Under the pieces are notes generated by a model. It was not told where the DNA came from, ran no database searches, and worked only from the letters and a program-made list of their open reading frames with translations. Made by a program: the position numbers and the translations under genes. Of a DNA stretch of 64,000 bases, positions 1-8,997 are shown piece after piece (the first letter of the stretch is position 1; each line of letters begins with the position of its first letter). The stretch covers positions 1 to 64,000 of the forward strand of contig LYSV01000030.1 in NCBI GenBank assembly GCA_001657315.1, in the 5' to 3' direction. The stretch comes from Flammeovirgaceae bacterium BBD 1991-12 (GTDB lineage Bacteria; Bacteroidota; Bacteroidia; Cytophagales; Cyclobacteriaceae).

Positions 1-669
1 TCCGGAAGAACTGCTGTTTACATGACGGGGTTCACCTTTGTAGTAAACGCTACCACTACCACTGATCCTGGCATCAATGGATTCCCTGGCATGGATGCGG
101 CAGCTACCTGAGCCGGAGATCCTGACCCTGTAGGAACCAGCTTCAAAATCTTCAGCGCTCACCCTTCCGGATCCGCTTATGGAAATTCTGGATCGATCTC
201 CCTTACCTTTTAGCTCTATCTTACCGGACCCCGATATAGAGATATCAGTTTCATCCGCGTCAGCTTCCAGCTCCATTTTCCCGGATCCGCTCACATCAAG
301 TTCCAGAAAGTCACTCTTGATGGTGTTCTGACCATAGACTTTGCCTGAACCTGATAGGTTAAGCCCTTCAAGGTCTTCGACGGTGATGTAGATATCCACC
401 CTGTTATTACTGGACCAGTTCAGCCAGTTATTCGATCGGGTCTTTATCACCAGCCTGTCTCCGCGAACTTCAGTAACCAGCTCTTCTATATCCTCGCGGT
501 CGCCCTTTAGCTCCACTTTTTGTTTGGAACCCTGAGTAAGGTAGAGTGTTCCTGAAATACCATAGGAGATCCTGTCAAACCGGGAAACATCCCGAACCTC
601 TGAATGCTGAGCAAATGTAAAAGATGCTGCAAGAAGCAGCGCAAGGGTAGGAATAAATCTGTTCATCAT
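1..669 (-). CDS. Secreted GIN/DUF2807-type adhesin-like protein, 3' end beyond the left edge
   Basis: The start is the double ATG at 669/666 on the minus strand. It opens a signal peptide (MMNRFIPTLALLLAASFTFA, then Q) and a mature part rich in short beta strands. The motif SGSG recurs about every 20 residues (for example LSGSGKVYG, VSGSGKMEL, ISGSGKIEL, ISGSGRVS, ISGSGSCRI), the hallmark of the head GIN domain (DUF2807), a predicted beta-helical, possibly auto-transported surface protein of Bacteroidota. Its function is not known. The reading frame is open to base 1, so at least the last residues are missing. It is divergent with the YigZ gene at 824. Identification from the repeat pattern is good; a role in adhesion is only a database name. 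Confidence 0.8.
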   Translation of the reverse strand, partial: MMNRFIPTLALLLAASFTFAQHSEVRDVSRFDRISYGISGTLYLTQGSKQKVELKGDREDIEELVTEVRGDRLVIKTRSNNWLNWSSNNRVDIYITVEDLEGLNLSGSGKVYGQNTIKSDFLELDVSGSGKMELEADADETDISISGSGKIELKGKGDRSRISISGSGRVSAEDFEAGSYRVRISGSGSCRIHARESIDARISGSGSVYYKGEPRHVNSSSSG

Positions 670-823
670 GATTAAGTTTTAACTGATCCTGTGAGCTACC
701 GGCCCGATCCGTTGCTCTTTTACTATAAGACTACGTGCCGGGCAGAAGGTTGCACCACGTTCAGAATCTTTTTTTGACAAAATTTTCGTGGGTTGCCGGA
801 TTTACATGATCTTCGAAATCGGA

Positions 824-1450
824 ATGGATCACTACTTCACCATTGAGAACCCCTCAGAAGGGCTTTACCGGGAAAAGGGCAGCAGATTTCTCGGTTTTGC
901 ACAGCCCGTTAATAATGAAAATGAGATCAGGGCGGAACTGGGCAGGCTCAAAAAGAAATATCATGATGCCCGTCATCACTGTTATGCGTGGGTACTTGAT
1001 ACCGAAGGCAAGGTCTACCGGGCCTATGATGACGGAGAACCCGGTCATTCGGCAGGCGACCCCATTCTGGGCCAGATCCGTTCCAAACGGCTCACCAACG
1101 TGCTGGTCGTGGTGGTACGTTATTTTGGAGGCACCAAACTTGGCGTGAGTGGACTGATCCATGCCTATAAGACTGCTGCAGAGCTCTCGCTGAGCAATGC
1201 GGTCATTGTCAGAAAAGAGATTACGGCATGCTTTGATATCCATTATCCCTATGAATTGACCAATGAGGTCATGCGTCTCGTACATGATCTTGAAATGAAG
1301 ATAGTTGAACAACATTTTCAGGAAAAATGCACGACCAGAGTGGAGATAGGTATTAATAAAATTGGTAAGCTGGAGGAAAAAGGTCAGCTAATGGTGGATA
1401 TGGGTAAAAAGATCGAACTTGTAAAGCATGCTGAAGGTCAATTGCCATAG
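824..1450 (+). CDS. yigZ: YigZ/IMPACT family protein
   Basis: A 208-residue protein with the UPF0029/IMPACT N-terminal domain: EKGSRFLGFA near the start, then HHCYAW, DDGEPGHSAG and VVRYFGGTKLGVSGLIHAY, all signature segments of YigZ. A DUF1949-like ferredoxin-fold domain follows (about residues 125-200). In-frame starts also exist at 788 (GTG) and 806 (ATG). I prefer ATG 824 because the family normally has 10-12 residues before the SEG-YREKGS motif. The eukaryotic relative IMPACT binds GCN1 in translation control; the bacterial role is unsettled. The gene stands alone, divergent from the GIN-domain gene. Confidence 0.88.
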   Translation: MDHYFTIENPSEGLYREKGSRFLGFAQPVNNENEIRAELGRLKKKYHDARHHCYAWVLDTEGKVYRAYDDGEPGHSAGDPILGQIRSKRLTNVLVVVVRYFGGTKLGVSGLIHAYKTAAELSLSNAVIVRKEITACFDIHYPYELTNEVMRLVHDLEMKIVEQHFQEKCTTRVEIGINKIGKLEEKGQLMVDMGKKIELVKHAEGQLP

Positions 1451-1757
1451 GTTATTGGGAGTTTGGGTACTTTCGGACGCACTTTTGCCTGTTATTGGCT
1501 GATATATATATTTCAACATCACATTTTTTGGTATATCCCCTGTAAACTGCCTACGACCGACGAAGCCGTTAAAACTGACGTTATGGCGACCATCAACAGG
1601 ACCTGACAACCAATTATAACTTATTCAGTGGCGACTACAAAAGTCTTTTACAGACTGTGGCGGCCATTGAACGGTACTATTTTGTCTTCGAAGATTAATT
1701 TTTCTGTCTGGTTTTGCCTGTTTCTAATTTTGATGGTTAACTAACACTACCGAAATC
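1451..1757. other. Intergenic region, no gene seen
   Basis: About 300 bp between yigZ and the coiled-coil lipoprotein gene. I see no credible ORF, tRNA or strong hairpin. The last 80 bp are AT-rich and probably hold the promoter of the lipoprotein gene. Confidence 0.5.
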
Positions 1758-2510
1758 ATGAGACAAACAATGTTAATTTCAGGCATACTGGCGTTTTCAA
1801 TTTTAGCCGGTTGTGTATCAAAAGACGAACATGCCAAGCTTCAGTCGGAGCTGGATGCTGTTGAATTTGAACTGGAAGGTGCCCGTAAGGCTGTGCTTAC
1901 ACTACAGGAGGTAGGCGTACTGATAGATTCAGTTGACGCAGCCCGTGAAGAGCTGAAAATGGATATGGAAGTAGGAACCAGTCTGGAAGGGTACAAGGCC
2001 AGGATGGAAAACATCAAGTCCTACATTGAGCAAACAGAGCAGAAGCTGGACATACTTCAGGCCGAGCTGCAAAAATCGGAGGCAAACCGGCGTGCCTATG
2101 CCAGCACAGTGAAGCGATTGAGGAAAGACCTTGAGGCCAGAGGCAAGGAGATAGAGCAGTTGCAAACTCAGGTGGCTTCCTACAAGACGGAAAATCAGGA
2201 TCTGATCACTTCGCTGGATCTTAAATCGACTGAGCTGGAAGAAAAAACCGCTGAGATAGAAAAGAAAAAAGAAGAGCTTGCCCTGATAGAGCAAAGAATA
2301 GAAGAGCTTAAAAGCAGTTCGAAAATGACGGAGGCTGATGCCTTCTATGCCCGGGCAGAAGCAGTTGAGGAGGCTGCAAGGCGCACCAAACTGGCTCCCA
2401 AAAAGAAAAAACAGACTTACGAAGAAGCCATTACCCTATATCAGGAAGCATTGGCACTGGGCCGTTCTGACGCTCAGGACAAGATCGACGCGTTGCAGGA
2501 TAAGATATAG
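1758..2510 (+). CDS. Coiled-coil lipoprotein of unknown function
   Basis: A 250-residue protein that begins with a lipoprotein signal peptide (MRQTMLISGILAFSILAGC; lipobox LAGC, lipidated Cys about residue 19). The rest is almost wholly charged heptad-type helix: residues 25-190 are rich in E, K, Q and L with few Gly or Pro, predicting a long coiled coil. The last 55 residues (ADAFYARAEAVEEAARR, then a TYEEAITLYQEALALG segment) resemble one TPR-like helical pair. It may be a periplasmic envelope tether or scaffold, which is inference. A strong terminator follows 30 bp after the stop, so it is likely monocistronic or the last gene of its unit. Confidence 0.75.
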   Translation: MRQTMLISGILAFSILAGCVSKDEHAKLQSELDAVEFELEGARKAVLTLQEVGVLIDSVDAAREELKMDMEVGTSLEGYKARMENIKSYIEQTEQKLDILQAELQKSEANRRAYASTVKRLRKDLEARGKEIEQLQTQVASYKTENQDLITSLDLKSTELEEKTAEIEKKKEELALIEQRIEELKSSSKMTEADAFYARAEAVEEAARRTKLAPKKKKQTYEEAITLYQEALALGRSDAQDKIDALQDKI

Positions 2511-2541
2511 TTCGTATTCCAGGCAAGTTCAGATTTGTAGG

Positions 2542-2574
2542 GAGGCTGTCTCAAAAGGACAGCCTCATTTTTTT
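2542..2574 (+). terminator. Rho-independent terminator after the coiled-coil lipoprotein gene
   Basis: A perfect 9 bp stem (GAGGCTGTC / GACAGCCTC) with a 7-nt loop is followed directly by A and seven T on the plus strand. It lies 31 bp downstream of the lipoprotein stop and 10 bp before the end of the convergent exonuclease gene. The T tract is on one side only, so it serves the plus-strand gene. Confidence 0.9.
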
Positions 2575-2583
2575 GAACGGACT

Positions 2584-3174
2584 TCAGAGACCGGATATAA
2601 ACCCCTGCTTCAGCAACTTGCTGTACATCTCATAGCAGACCCATGCGTCGGTGGCTGCATACTGGCGTTGCCTTTCCGTCAGGGTTGGATTCTCCCAGTT
2701 CGATGTCTGGGCGTTTTTGGAGATCCTGAAACCCAGAATTATGGCGGTGAGCTTCCGCAGGCCATTGCTTTCAATGCCTATATCCTTGACGATCTGGTTC
2801 AGCTCCATAAAGCCAGCAGGTTTGAAACGTCGGATATCCTGCAGATCCTTGATGTCATCCCTGAGGGCTACGCCAATTTTAAGAATATCCGGCGATTCGA
2901 AAAAGTCCGCCAGCATATTCGTAATGCCTGTATGATTAATGCGCACCAGAAAAACCTCTTCTGAAAGTGCAATCTGGACAAGGGAAACACGGTTGGACTC
3001 TCCTTTTCTGAAATTTGGCTTGGTTTCCGTATCAAACCCAACAAACCTTTCCTTACGTATCTTCCGAAAGGCAGATCTCAGGTCATTGGCATCATCTATG
3101 ACGGTGATCGTTCTTTCGAACGCCTTTAGATCCAGCTCATTGATATCCTGATTTGATATGGTTTCCTTAAACAC
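2584..3174 (-). CDS. DEDDy-type 3'-5' exonuclease domain protein (WRN/RNase D-like)
   Basis: A 196-residue single-domain protein. Exo I motif VGFDTETKPNF supplies the first Asp and Glu, Exo II lies in IGVALRDDIKDL, and Exo III in QYAATDAWVCYEMY carries the Tyr-x3-Asp pattern of the DEDDy class. There is no helicase or HRDC domain, so this is the short stand-alone version common in Bacteroidota. It likely trims 3' ends of DNA or RNA; the substrate is not apparent. It lies 8 bp after the NhaC stop and runs in the same direction, so the two may be cotranscribed. Confidence 0.85.
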   Translation of the reverse strand: MFKETISNQDINELDLKAFERTITVIDDANDLRSAFRKIRKERFVGFDTETKPNFRKGESNRVSLVQIALSEEVFLVRINHTGITNMLADFFESPDILKIGVALRDDIKDLQDIRRFKPAGFMELNQIVKDIGIESNGLRKLTAIILGFRISKNAQTSNWENPTLTERQRQYAATDAWVCYEMYSKLLKQGFISGL

Positions 3175-3182
3175 CCCGGCTT

Positions 3183-4619
3183 TTATTTACTCAATCTCCT
3201 GATCTTTATGTTCAAATAGGCAAACAATATGGTCATAAAGGGGCTAAGGATGTTGAAGAAACAATACGGGAGATAGGTGAAGGTAGCTACCCCCAACACG
3301 GACGACTGATAGGCGCCACAGGTGTTCCAGGGGATCAGAACGGAGGTAACCGTGCCGGAATCTTCAAGGGTGCGGCTGAGGTTTTCTGGAGCAAGGCCTC
3401 TCTCTCTGAAGGTGTTGGAAAACATACGTCCAGGCACGACAATGGCAATATACTGGTCAGAGGCAGTGATATTAAAGGTGATACAGGTGGCTGCCGTGGA
3501 AGCTACCAGTGAACCTGTGGAGTGGGCCAGCTTTATGATCTCTGTGGCCATTCTTTTCAGCATGCCGGTACCTTCCATCACCCCCCCAAAGACCATAGCC
3601 GTAAGTATGAGCCAAACCGTGCTCAGCATACCGTACATGCCACCAGAGCTCAACAATTCGTCTACAATGGCACTACCCGTGGTCACGCTCACCTCGGTGA
3701 ACATAGCCTGTAGCACGGCGGCATATGATGATCTGAGGGTATTGTTGGAAATGCCTGATATGGAGTCGATGAGCTGCGGTTGAAAAATCAACGCAAAGAC
3801 CCCTCCCAACAGGGTGCCAATTAACAGCGCCGGCAGTGCAGGCATTTTTTTTATGATAAGGAAAATAACCACAGCGGGTACCAGAAACAATGCCAGATTA
3901 ATATTGAATTTTTCCGAGATGGCTGCCTGTACCTGACTTACTTCACCCATTTCAGCCGAATTGTCGGAAGTAAACCCCCATATCAGAAAGATGATCAACG
4001 CAATAATGATGGACGGTCCCGTGGTCAATGTCATATACCGGATGTGCGTAAAAAGGTCTGTACCGGCCATGGCAGGTGCCAGATTAGTGGTATCCGACAG
4101 GGGAGACATCTTATCTCCAAAATAGGCTCCTGAAATGATCGCACCGGCTACCACCCCATCGTGTATTCCCATGGCTTTGCCGATACCCACGAGGGCTATA
4201 CCCACCGTAGCTGCGGTAGACCAACTACTGCCGGTAGCCACTGAGACCACAGCGCTCACTATGCAGGCTGCAAAAAGAAATATTGTGGGATTGAGTATTT
4301 CAAGACCATAATAGATCATGGCTGGCACAATACCACTGATCAGCCACGTCCCTGAAAGTGAACCGATCATGAGCAGTATCAAAATCGCTGCCATGGCGGA
4401 GCTGATACTTTTAACAATAGCTTTTTCAAGCTCTGGCCAGGTGTAGCCCAGCTTCAGTGACAAAACACCGGCAAATGCTGCAGTGAGCAGAAGTGCGATC
4501 TGGTTGGGGCCGTAGGAAGAGTCACCACCATAAAGTACAACATTGGCAGCAAGAAGTAAAATAAGCAGAAATACAGGTAAAAGGGATAATAGCAGGGAAG
4601 GTTCTTTCTTTTCTGTCAT
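3183..4619 (-). CDS. nhaC: NhaC family Na+/H+ antiporter
   Basis: A 478-residue polytopic inner-membrane protein with about 11-12 hydrophobic segments. Family features include a central Gly/Ser-rich stretch (VSVATGSSWSTAATVG), then SGAYFGDKMSPLSDTTNLAP, where the Asp residues are typical of the transport site in the NhaC/DASS-like fold, and a second repeat near AATCITFNITASDQYIAIVVPGR. NhaC antiporters exchange external protons for cytoplasmic sodium and support sodium and pH homeostasis, which fits a marine lifestyle. The length matches the family. It lies upstream of, and very close to, the exonuclease gene. Confidence 0.9.
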   Translation of the reverse strand: MTEKKEPSLLLSLLPVFLLILLLAANVVLYGGDSSYGPNQIALLLTAAFAGVLSLKLGYTWPELEKAIVKSISSAMAAILILLMIGSLSGTWLISGIVPAMIYYGLEILNPTIFLFAACIVSAVVSVATGSSWSTAATVGIALVGIGKAMGIHDGVVAGAIISGAYFGDKMSPLSDTTNLAPAMAGTDLFTHIRYMTLTTGPSIIIALIIFLIWGFTSDNSAEMGEVSQVQAAISEKFNINLALFLVPAVVIFLIIKKMPALPALLIGTLLGGVFALIFQPQLIDSISGISNNTLRSSYAAVLQAMFTEVSVTTGSAIVDELLSSGGMYGMLSTVWLILTAMVFGGVMEGTGMLKRMATEIIKLAHSTGSLVASTAATCITFNITASDQYIAIVVPGRMFSNTFRERGLAPENLSRTLEDSGTVTSVLIPWNTCGAYQSSVLGVATFTYLPYCFFNILSPFMTILFAYLNIKIRRLSK

Positions 4620-4663
4620 TTACAGGCTCTTCAATCTTGTGAAGATATGAAAGATTTTCTATA

Positions 4664-4697
4664 ATGTTCCAGGTTCAAAGTTCAATGTTCAAAGTTT
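4664..4697. repeat. Short direct repeat of GTTCAAAG type
   Basis: Between the NhaC and FAD-oxidoreductase genes, the words AATGTTC and GTTCAAAGTT occur twice in tandem with small changes. Such low-complexity intergenic repeats are frequent in Bacteroidota genomes, as recalled. No function is assigned. Confidence 0.45.
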
Positions 4698-4766
4698 AAT
4701 CTTACAGATCCCAGCCCATTACAAATCCCTGTTGGCGGTTAATCATAAATGATCGACTACCCATCA

Positions 4767-5894
4767 TTAATCCTTAACCATCATTTCAGCCAGTCTTTCA
4801 CCCAGTGTGCTGCCAATGGCCACGCCCATGCCTCCCAACCTTGCACCCACAAAAATGTTTTCTGAGTATTTTCTGAGTATCGGCTGCTTATCATGGCCAA
4901 AAGCCATTATTCCCGCCCAGGTATGCTCGATCTCATAAGGTGTGCCGGGCAGAATGACCTCATCCAGCCTGAGTTTGAGCTCCGCCAGTATTTTTTCGTT
5001 GATCTCAAACCGGGTGGAAGTCTCCTCTTCCGGAAAAAGGTTACGCCCGCCTCCAAAAATCACTCTCTTCCCGAAATTCCTGAAATAATAATAACCCCGC
5101 TCGATATGAAAGGTACCCTTGAATTTGAGGTTATCCAACGGGTGAGTGACCAGTACAATTCCCCGGCCCGGGGCCAGCTCCAGGTCAGGAAGGAGGGAAC
5201 GTGTGAAGGCATTGGTACAGACTGCCACCTTCCCGGCCAGTATAGTTATGGGTGCCATGTCAGCTCCAACCCGGACCTCTACCTTACCCGAATCGTGGAG
5301 AGACTCTACTTCTGAGCCTGTAAGTATTTGGATACCTTTTTTCTGAGCCAGTCTGATCAGCGCCTTCATCATTTTGCCGGTGTCTATCTGGCTTTCATAC
5401 GGATTGAAGACGAGGGTTTTCACTTTGGCTGTATGAAAACCGAAGGACTTTATCAGATCATTTCGCATTTGAAATACCGGCAAGCTGAAAAGAGGGGATA
5501 GCCAGTGATTGACAGTGTCCAGTTGTTGCAGGCTATCGGACTCCTCGTCACCCATCAATTCATACCCCCCGTAGTTTCGATAATCGATGGATCTTTCTCC
5601 CAGACGGTTTCGCAGTTTATTTAATCCGTCAACCCGGAGCCTGACCAGCTCGAGCGCCTTTTCTTCTCCCATGATCTGGATATCCTCCAACAGCTCAGTA
5701 AGGCTGCCAAAACAGGCAAAACCAGCATTTTTAGTGCTGGCGCCGGTGGGAAAAAGACCTTTTTCCAGAACAAGAACAGATGCCTCCGGCTGTTTTTCCC
5801 TGATTGAAATAGCCGTAGACAGGCCCACTATGCCACTGCCTATTACTACATGATCGTATTCAACAAAGGATCGTTTTTCCCAGAAACTGAGCAT
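4767..5894 (-). CDS. FAD-dependent oxidoreductase of the DAO (glycine/D-amino acid oxidase) family
   Basis: A 375-residue protein with an N-terminal Rossmann dinucleotide fold, VVIGSGIVGLSTAI at residues 16-29 (GxGxxG), followed by an acidic/basic beta2 end (LVLEKG) and the GASTKNAGFA segment that contacts the flavin in the family. The C-terminus (FVGARLGGMGVAIGSTLGERLA) is the closing FAD-binding strand. This class oxidises amine groups of amino acids or N-methyl substrates with FAD; the specific substrate cannot be read from the sequence. It is probably a free-standing gene: both flanks have gaps of 80-150 bp. No signal peptide, so cytoplasmic. Confidence 0.85.
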   Translation of the reverse strand: MLSFWEKRSFVEYDHVVIGSGIVGLSTAISIREKQPEASVLVLEKGLFPTGASTKNAGFACFGSLTELLEDIQIMGEEKALELVRLRVDGLNKLRNRLGERSIDYRNYGGYELMGDEESDSLQQLDTVNHWLSPLFSLPVFQMRNDLIKSFGFHTAKVKTLVFNPYESQIDTGKMMKALIRLAQKKGIQILTGSEVESLHDSGKVEVRVGADMAPITILAGKVAVCTNAFTRSLLPDLELAPGRGIVLVTHPLDNLKFKGTFHIERGYYYFRNFGKRVIFGGGRNLFPEEETSTRFEINEKILAELKLRLDEVILPGTPYEIEHTWAGIMAFGHDKQPILRKYSENIFVGARLGGMGVAIGSTLGERLAEMMVKD

Positions 5895-5975
5895 GGTTGT
5901 GTTTAAGGTTCTAAGTGCTGTATTGCACAGTGAACTTGCCTGAATAAACGTTGACTGATAACGCTAACCATTCAT

Positions 5976-6302
5976 TCACTTTAACTTTTCATTACTTCTG
6001 TGCCGGTCCTTGTCTCGGATACTTTTCTTTTCCATATTCCGTTTAAAGGCTTCCGTGAGATCCACACCGGTCTGGTTCGCAAGGCAGATCAGCACCCACA
6101 ACACATCGGCCATTTCATCTCCCAGATCTTTGTTCCTGTCACTTTCCTTTTCTGATTGCTCACCATACCTCCGTGCCATGATCCTGGCCACCTCCCCCAC
6201 TTCTTCAGCAAGGATAGCCATATTGGTCAATTCATTAAAATAACGGACGCCAGTGGTATTGATCCAGTCATCCACGAGTTTTTGTGCTTCCTTAAGGGTC
6301 AT
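5976..6302 (-). CDS. MazG-like nucleotide pyrophosphohydrolase
   Basis: A 108-residue all-alpha protein with the MazG metal-binding signature: EEVGEVAR (ExxE, about residues 33-40) and LGDEMADVLWVL (ExxD, about residues 60-72). Such short MazG-fold enzymes hydrolyse (d)NTPs to monophosphate plus PPi and are thought to clean the nucleotide pool. The C-terminal 25 residues are highly charged and probably disordered. It lies between the FAD oxidoreductase and the dtd gene, both on the same strand, with gaps of 80-170 bp, so it may have its own promoter. Confidence 0.85.
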   Translation of the reverse strand: MTLKEAQKLVDDWINTTGVRYFNELTNMAILAEEVGEVARIMARRYGEQSEKESDRNKDLGDEMADVLWVLICLANQTGVDLTEAFKRNMEKKSIRDKDRHRSNEKLK

Positions 6303-6474
6303 TTTCTTACTAATCCTATCATATTTACTATAATGCCGTACACTTCCATCTGAAAGCTGGTCTGTTTAAAATACGAAAGTACTGTATGGCACCATCATAT
6401 CACGGATAAACGCCACTGATTTGTTGTCTTGATCATTTTCATTAATGGTGACGAACCTCACCATATTTCCGCAC

Positions 6475-6927
6475 CTACTTTTTATCCTTTGTATCAATGA
6501 TTATAGTTACAGGACCATCATTGGTCAGGCTCACCTTCATATCGGCGCCAAATTCGCCGGTCTGTATTTCCTTTCCCAGCTCCGTACCAAGCTTTTGGAT
6601 AAAACTCTCATAGAGCGGTATAGCGGTCTCCGGTCTGGCAGCCTTAATGTAAGAGGGCCTGTTGCCCTTTTTGGTACTGGCATGCAGTGTGAACTGACTG
6701 ATCAGCAGCACCTCACCCCCCACCTCAATCAGGCTTCTGTTCATAACCCCATTGTCATCACCAAATATCCTCAGGTTAGCAATCTTTCTGCTCAGCCATT
6801 CAATATCCTCCCTGGAATCAGCCTCCTCTACACCCAGCAATACCATAAGGCCATGACCGATCTCACCCGTAATATGGCCTTTAATTCTGACTGAAGCTTT
6901 GGATACACGTTGTATAACTGCTATCAT
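6475..6927 (-). CDS. dtd: D-aminoacyl-tRNA deacylase
   Basis: A 150-residue protein, the normal length for DTD. It shows the two active-site signatures: SQFTLHASTKKGNRPSY (about residues 78-94) and the NDGPVT motif with the Gly-cisPro dipeptide near residue 137. It removes D-amino acids and glycine mischarged on tRNA, a cytoplasmic translation-quality step. The gene begins 12 bp after the stop of the surface-protein gene at 6940, so they are likely in one transcript even though the functions seem unrelated. Confidence 0.95.
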   Translation of the reverse strand: MIAVIQRVSKASVRIKGHITGEIGHGLMVLLGVEEADSREDIEWLSRKIANLRIFGDDNGVMNRSLIEVGGEVLLISQFTLHASTKKGNRPSYIKAARPETAIPLYESFIQKLGTELGKEIQTGEFGADMKVSLTNDGPVTIIIDTKDKK

Positions 6928-6939
6928 TCCTTCTTTTTT

Positions 6940-8145
6940 TCAGGGATAATAATCCAGAGGAAGTATACTCGCCATTTTTCCCGTCCAGTTCCAGTATCCC
7001 TCAACATAACTGTACCGGACATCCTCAAAATATCCATTGGCATATACCCTAAGTGGCTCATCAATATACAATTTCGATTGCTGGTAGCCGGGTCCGTATC
7101 CTGCTCTTCTGAAAGGATACAGCCTATGCTCCCTCGCCCCCAGAAAAGTGACATGCAATATTCCTCTGAAAGCCAGCTCTCCGTTCTGCATCAGGGCATG
7201 GCCCGATGTGTACTTCATACCCAGACTATCGATATATTCCGGTTGTCTTTTCAGATCGAGATAATATTGCAGGCTATCAGTCAGAGGGCTGCTAAGTGAA
7301 ACTTCGGATCCCTGCTGCTCCCTGATCTTTTTTCGGAACGAACTGATCTTTTTCTCCAGTATATCGGAAGGGGGCCTGTCAGGGTTGGACAGCCTGATCA
7401 GCTCCTGAACCTCATATTGTTCACTTTTCAGGCTAAGATTATTCAACGACCGGAAAAAATGCAACAGAGAACCTTTATAGGCCTCTTCTCTGTTCCTTCC
7501 CCATTTCCGCAGGGTGCTTTTGTTTTTAGATTTGAGGTATGAAAACCGGGGCACACCGTAAAATGCCAGCCTGCCACTCCTGAAGTCAAGTTGAAAAGAC
7601 TGCATGTCATAGGTAATACGATAGCCCAGCCAGTCATTTATGATCTCCAAAGGCTCTCTGGCATGCGCAAAAAGGATATTTTCATCCCTATCGTAATAGA
7701 AATAGAGTGCCCTGGCATTAAGGATACTGCACATGTCACTGGCAGGAGTTGTGCCCAGAAAATTTGCCTTGAAAACCTGAAAGTCATCCTGCCAATTACT
7801 GGTATCGGCTGTCACAAATACCTCCGGCAGGCTTACTACCTCAACCGTCAGCTTTCCGTTGACCTCCAGCTCATCGTTTGCATTGATCTCCAGTGATCTT
7901 GTAAAGGTTTTGTATCCTATGAAGGAGATGGTCAGGTCATATTTACCTGGGTCAAAGCCAGTCAGTTCATAACTGCCTTCCGCATCGGTTACTGTTCCTG
8001 TCAATGTATTGGCCAGAAACACATTGGCATATTCAACAGGCTTTCCGGATTCCGCGTCGGTAATTGTACCATGGATGGTTTGGGAAAAAATGAATGGAGA
8101 GGTTGAACATGTCCAAAACAATAAAAATATCTTTTTTGCACCCAT
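6940..8145 (-). CDS. Secreted protein with N-terminal carboxypeptidase-regulatory-like domain
   Basis: About 401 residues from ATG 8145 (MGAKKIFLLFWTCSTSPFIFS, then Q); an in-frame ATG at 8241 would run back inside the preceding gene and break the signal peptide, so 8145 is preferred. After the signal peptide comes a CarboxypepD_reg-like beta-sandwich (TIHGTITDAESGKPVEYANVFLANT, then GSYELTGFDPGKYDLTISFIGYKT; roughly residues 20-105). The C-terminal part (about residues 110-400) is unassigned and rich in aromatic and charged residues. It is probably surface exposed or periplasmic. It starts 4 bp after the stop of the NAD(P)-binding gene, indicating an operon. Confidence 0.75.
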   Translation of the reverse strand: MGAKKIFLLFWTCSTSPFIFSQTIHGTITDAESGKPVEYANVFLANTLTGTVTDAEGSYELTGFDPGKYDLTISFIGYKTFTRSLEINANDELEVNGKLTVEVVSLPEVFVTADTSNWQDDFQVFKANFLGTTPASDMCSILNARALYFYYDRDENILFAHAREPLEIINDWLGYRITYDMQSFQLDFRSGRLAFYGVPRFSYLKSKNKSTLRKWGRNREEAYKGSLLHFFRSLNNLSLKSEQYEVQELIRLSNPDRPPSDILEKKISSFRKKIREQQGSEVSLSSPLTDSLQYYLDLKRQPEYIDSLGMKYTSGHALMQNGELAFRGILHVTFLGAREHRLYPFRRAGYGPGYQQSKLYIDEPLRVYANGYFEDVRYSYVEGYWNWTGKMASILPLDYYP

Positions 8146-8149
8146 ACGC

Positions 8150-8803
8150 TCAGTAGTCCTGAAGCTCATCCGACTCATGTATATGGGCCCCTCTGATCCT
8201 CCGCCTGGCTGTAGAAAACATAGCATGAGCCACCTTCTCAAAACGAATAGCCTTGTATCTCCTCAGCGGACCGACAAAAAGAAAGTTGAAGACCCTAAAG
8301 ATCCCCTGCGCTACGGTCTCTCCCATCCTTTTTTCTTTCCTTGCACCCAATAGTAACGCAGGTCTGAAAATATGCAGGGCAGTATAGGGAATTTCCTTTA
8401 ATCGATGCTCCACCTCACCCTTTACCCTGTTATAGAAAACCGACGACTGTGAGTTGGCACCCATGGCTGTAATGATGAGGAATTGTTCAGCGCCGTTCTT
8501 GAATGCCAGCTCAGCCACCCTGATGGGATAGTCATAGTCCACCCTCCTGAAGTTTTCTCTGGATCCGGCCGTTTTGATGGTCGTCCCCAGGCAGCAATAA
8601 ATGTCATCTCCTCTTATCTCGCCTGCCAGCGTGTCAAGATCATCATAGCCACCGATCAGATTTTTCTGACACGGATGGCCGTCCAGGGGCCTTCTACTCA
8701 GAGCAATTACCTGATCATAATAGTCAGACTCCAGCAGTTCAGAGAGTAAATACCCGCCAGTAAGCCCTGTAGCACCTACTATGAATGCCTTTCTGCCTGT
8801 CAT
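8150..8803 (-). CDS. NAD(P)-binding oxidoreductase, HTATIP2/TIP30-like
   Basis: A 217-residue atypical short-chain dehydrogenase with GATGLTGGYLLSELLES near the N-terminus (GxxGxxG dinucleotide motif). It continues with DIYCCLGTTIKTAGSRENFRRVDYDY and a short substrate segment (FLIITAMGANSQSSVFYNRVKGEVE, containing the Ser and YxxxK pattern), as in the NAD(P)H-binding TIP30/YwnB group. The reaction and substrate are unknown. The start overlaps the stop of the small lipoprotein gene by 4 bp, so translation is probably coupled. Confidence 0.8.
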   Translation of the reverse strand: MTGRKAFIVGATGLTGGYLLSELLESDYYDQVIALSRRPLDGHPCQKNLIGGYDDLDTLAGEIRGDDIYCCLGTTIKTAGSRENFRRVDYDYPIRVAELAFKNGAEQFLIITAMGANSQSSVFYNRVKGEVEHRLKEIPYTALHIFRPALLLGARKEKRMGETVAQGIFRVFNFLFVGPLRRYKAIRFEKVAHAMFSTARRRIRGAHIHESDELQDY

Positions 8804-8997
8804 TGACTTTTTGATCTGTCTCTGAGCCTCAGAAAGAAGTAGATAATGACCGATACTACCACCAGCGGGACCACCATGATCATGCTATAACCTATGAAAT
8901 GGCCTATCTGATATGCAACAGGCTGATCTGACCCACCGGATTGGCAGCCAGACAGCAAAAGCGAGAGACCAGACATTAAGGTGATGGTATTTCTCAT
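8800..8997 (-). CDS. Small lipoprotein with one membrane segment
   Basis: A 65-residue protein started at ATG 8997, where the ATGA overlap with the YkvA stop supports this start over one farther upstream. It has a lipoprotein signal (MRNTITLMSGLSLLLSGC; lipobox LLSGC), a short polar piece, then one strong transmembrane helix (YSMIMVVPLVVVSVIIYFFLRL) and a basic tail. It combines a lipid anchor with an inner-membrane helix. I do not recognise a family. It sits between two translationally overlapped genes. Confidence 0.6.
   Translation of the reverse strand: MRNTITLMSGLSLLLSGCQSGGSDQPVAYQIGHFIGYSMIMVVPLVVVSVIIYFFLRLRDRSKSQ

Noticed and set aside
854-1315. Long minus-strand frame opposite yigZ, and similar long antisense frames under the permeases (for example 15295-16089 and 23001-23552)
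   Set aside because: They lie wholly inside well-supported genes, lack domains and have unnatural composition; shadows of real coding sequence.
2338-2964. A 208-codon plus-strand frame across the lipoprotein end and the exonuclease
   Set aside because: It crosses a strong terminator and two supported genes and shows no recognisable domain.
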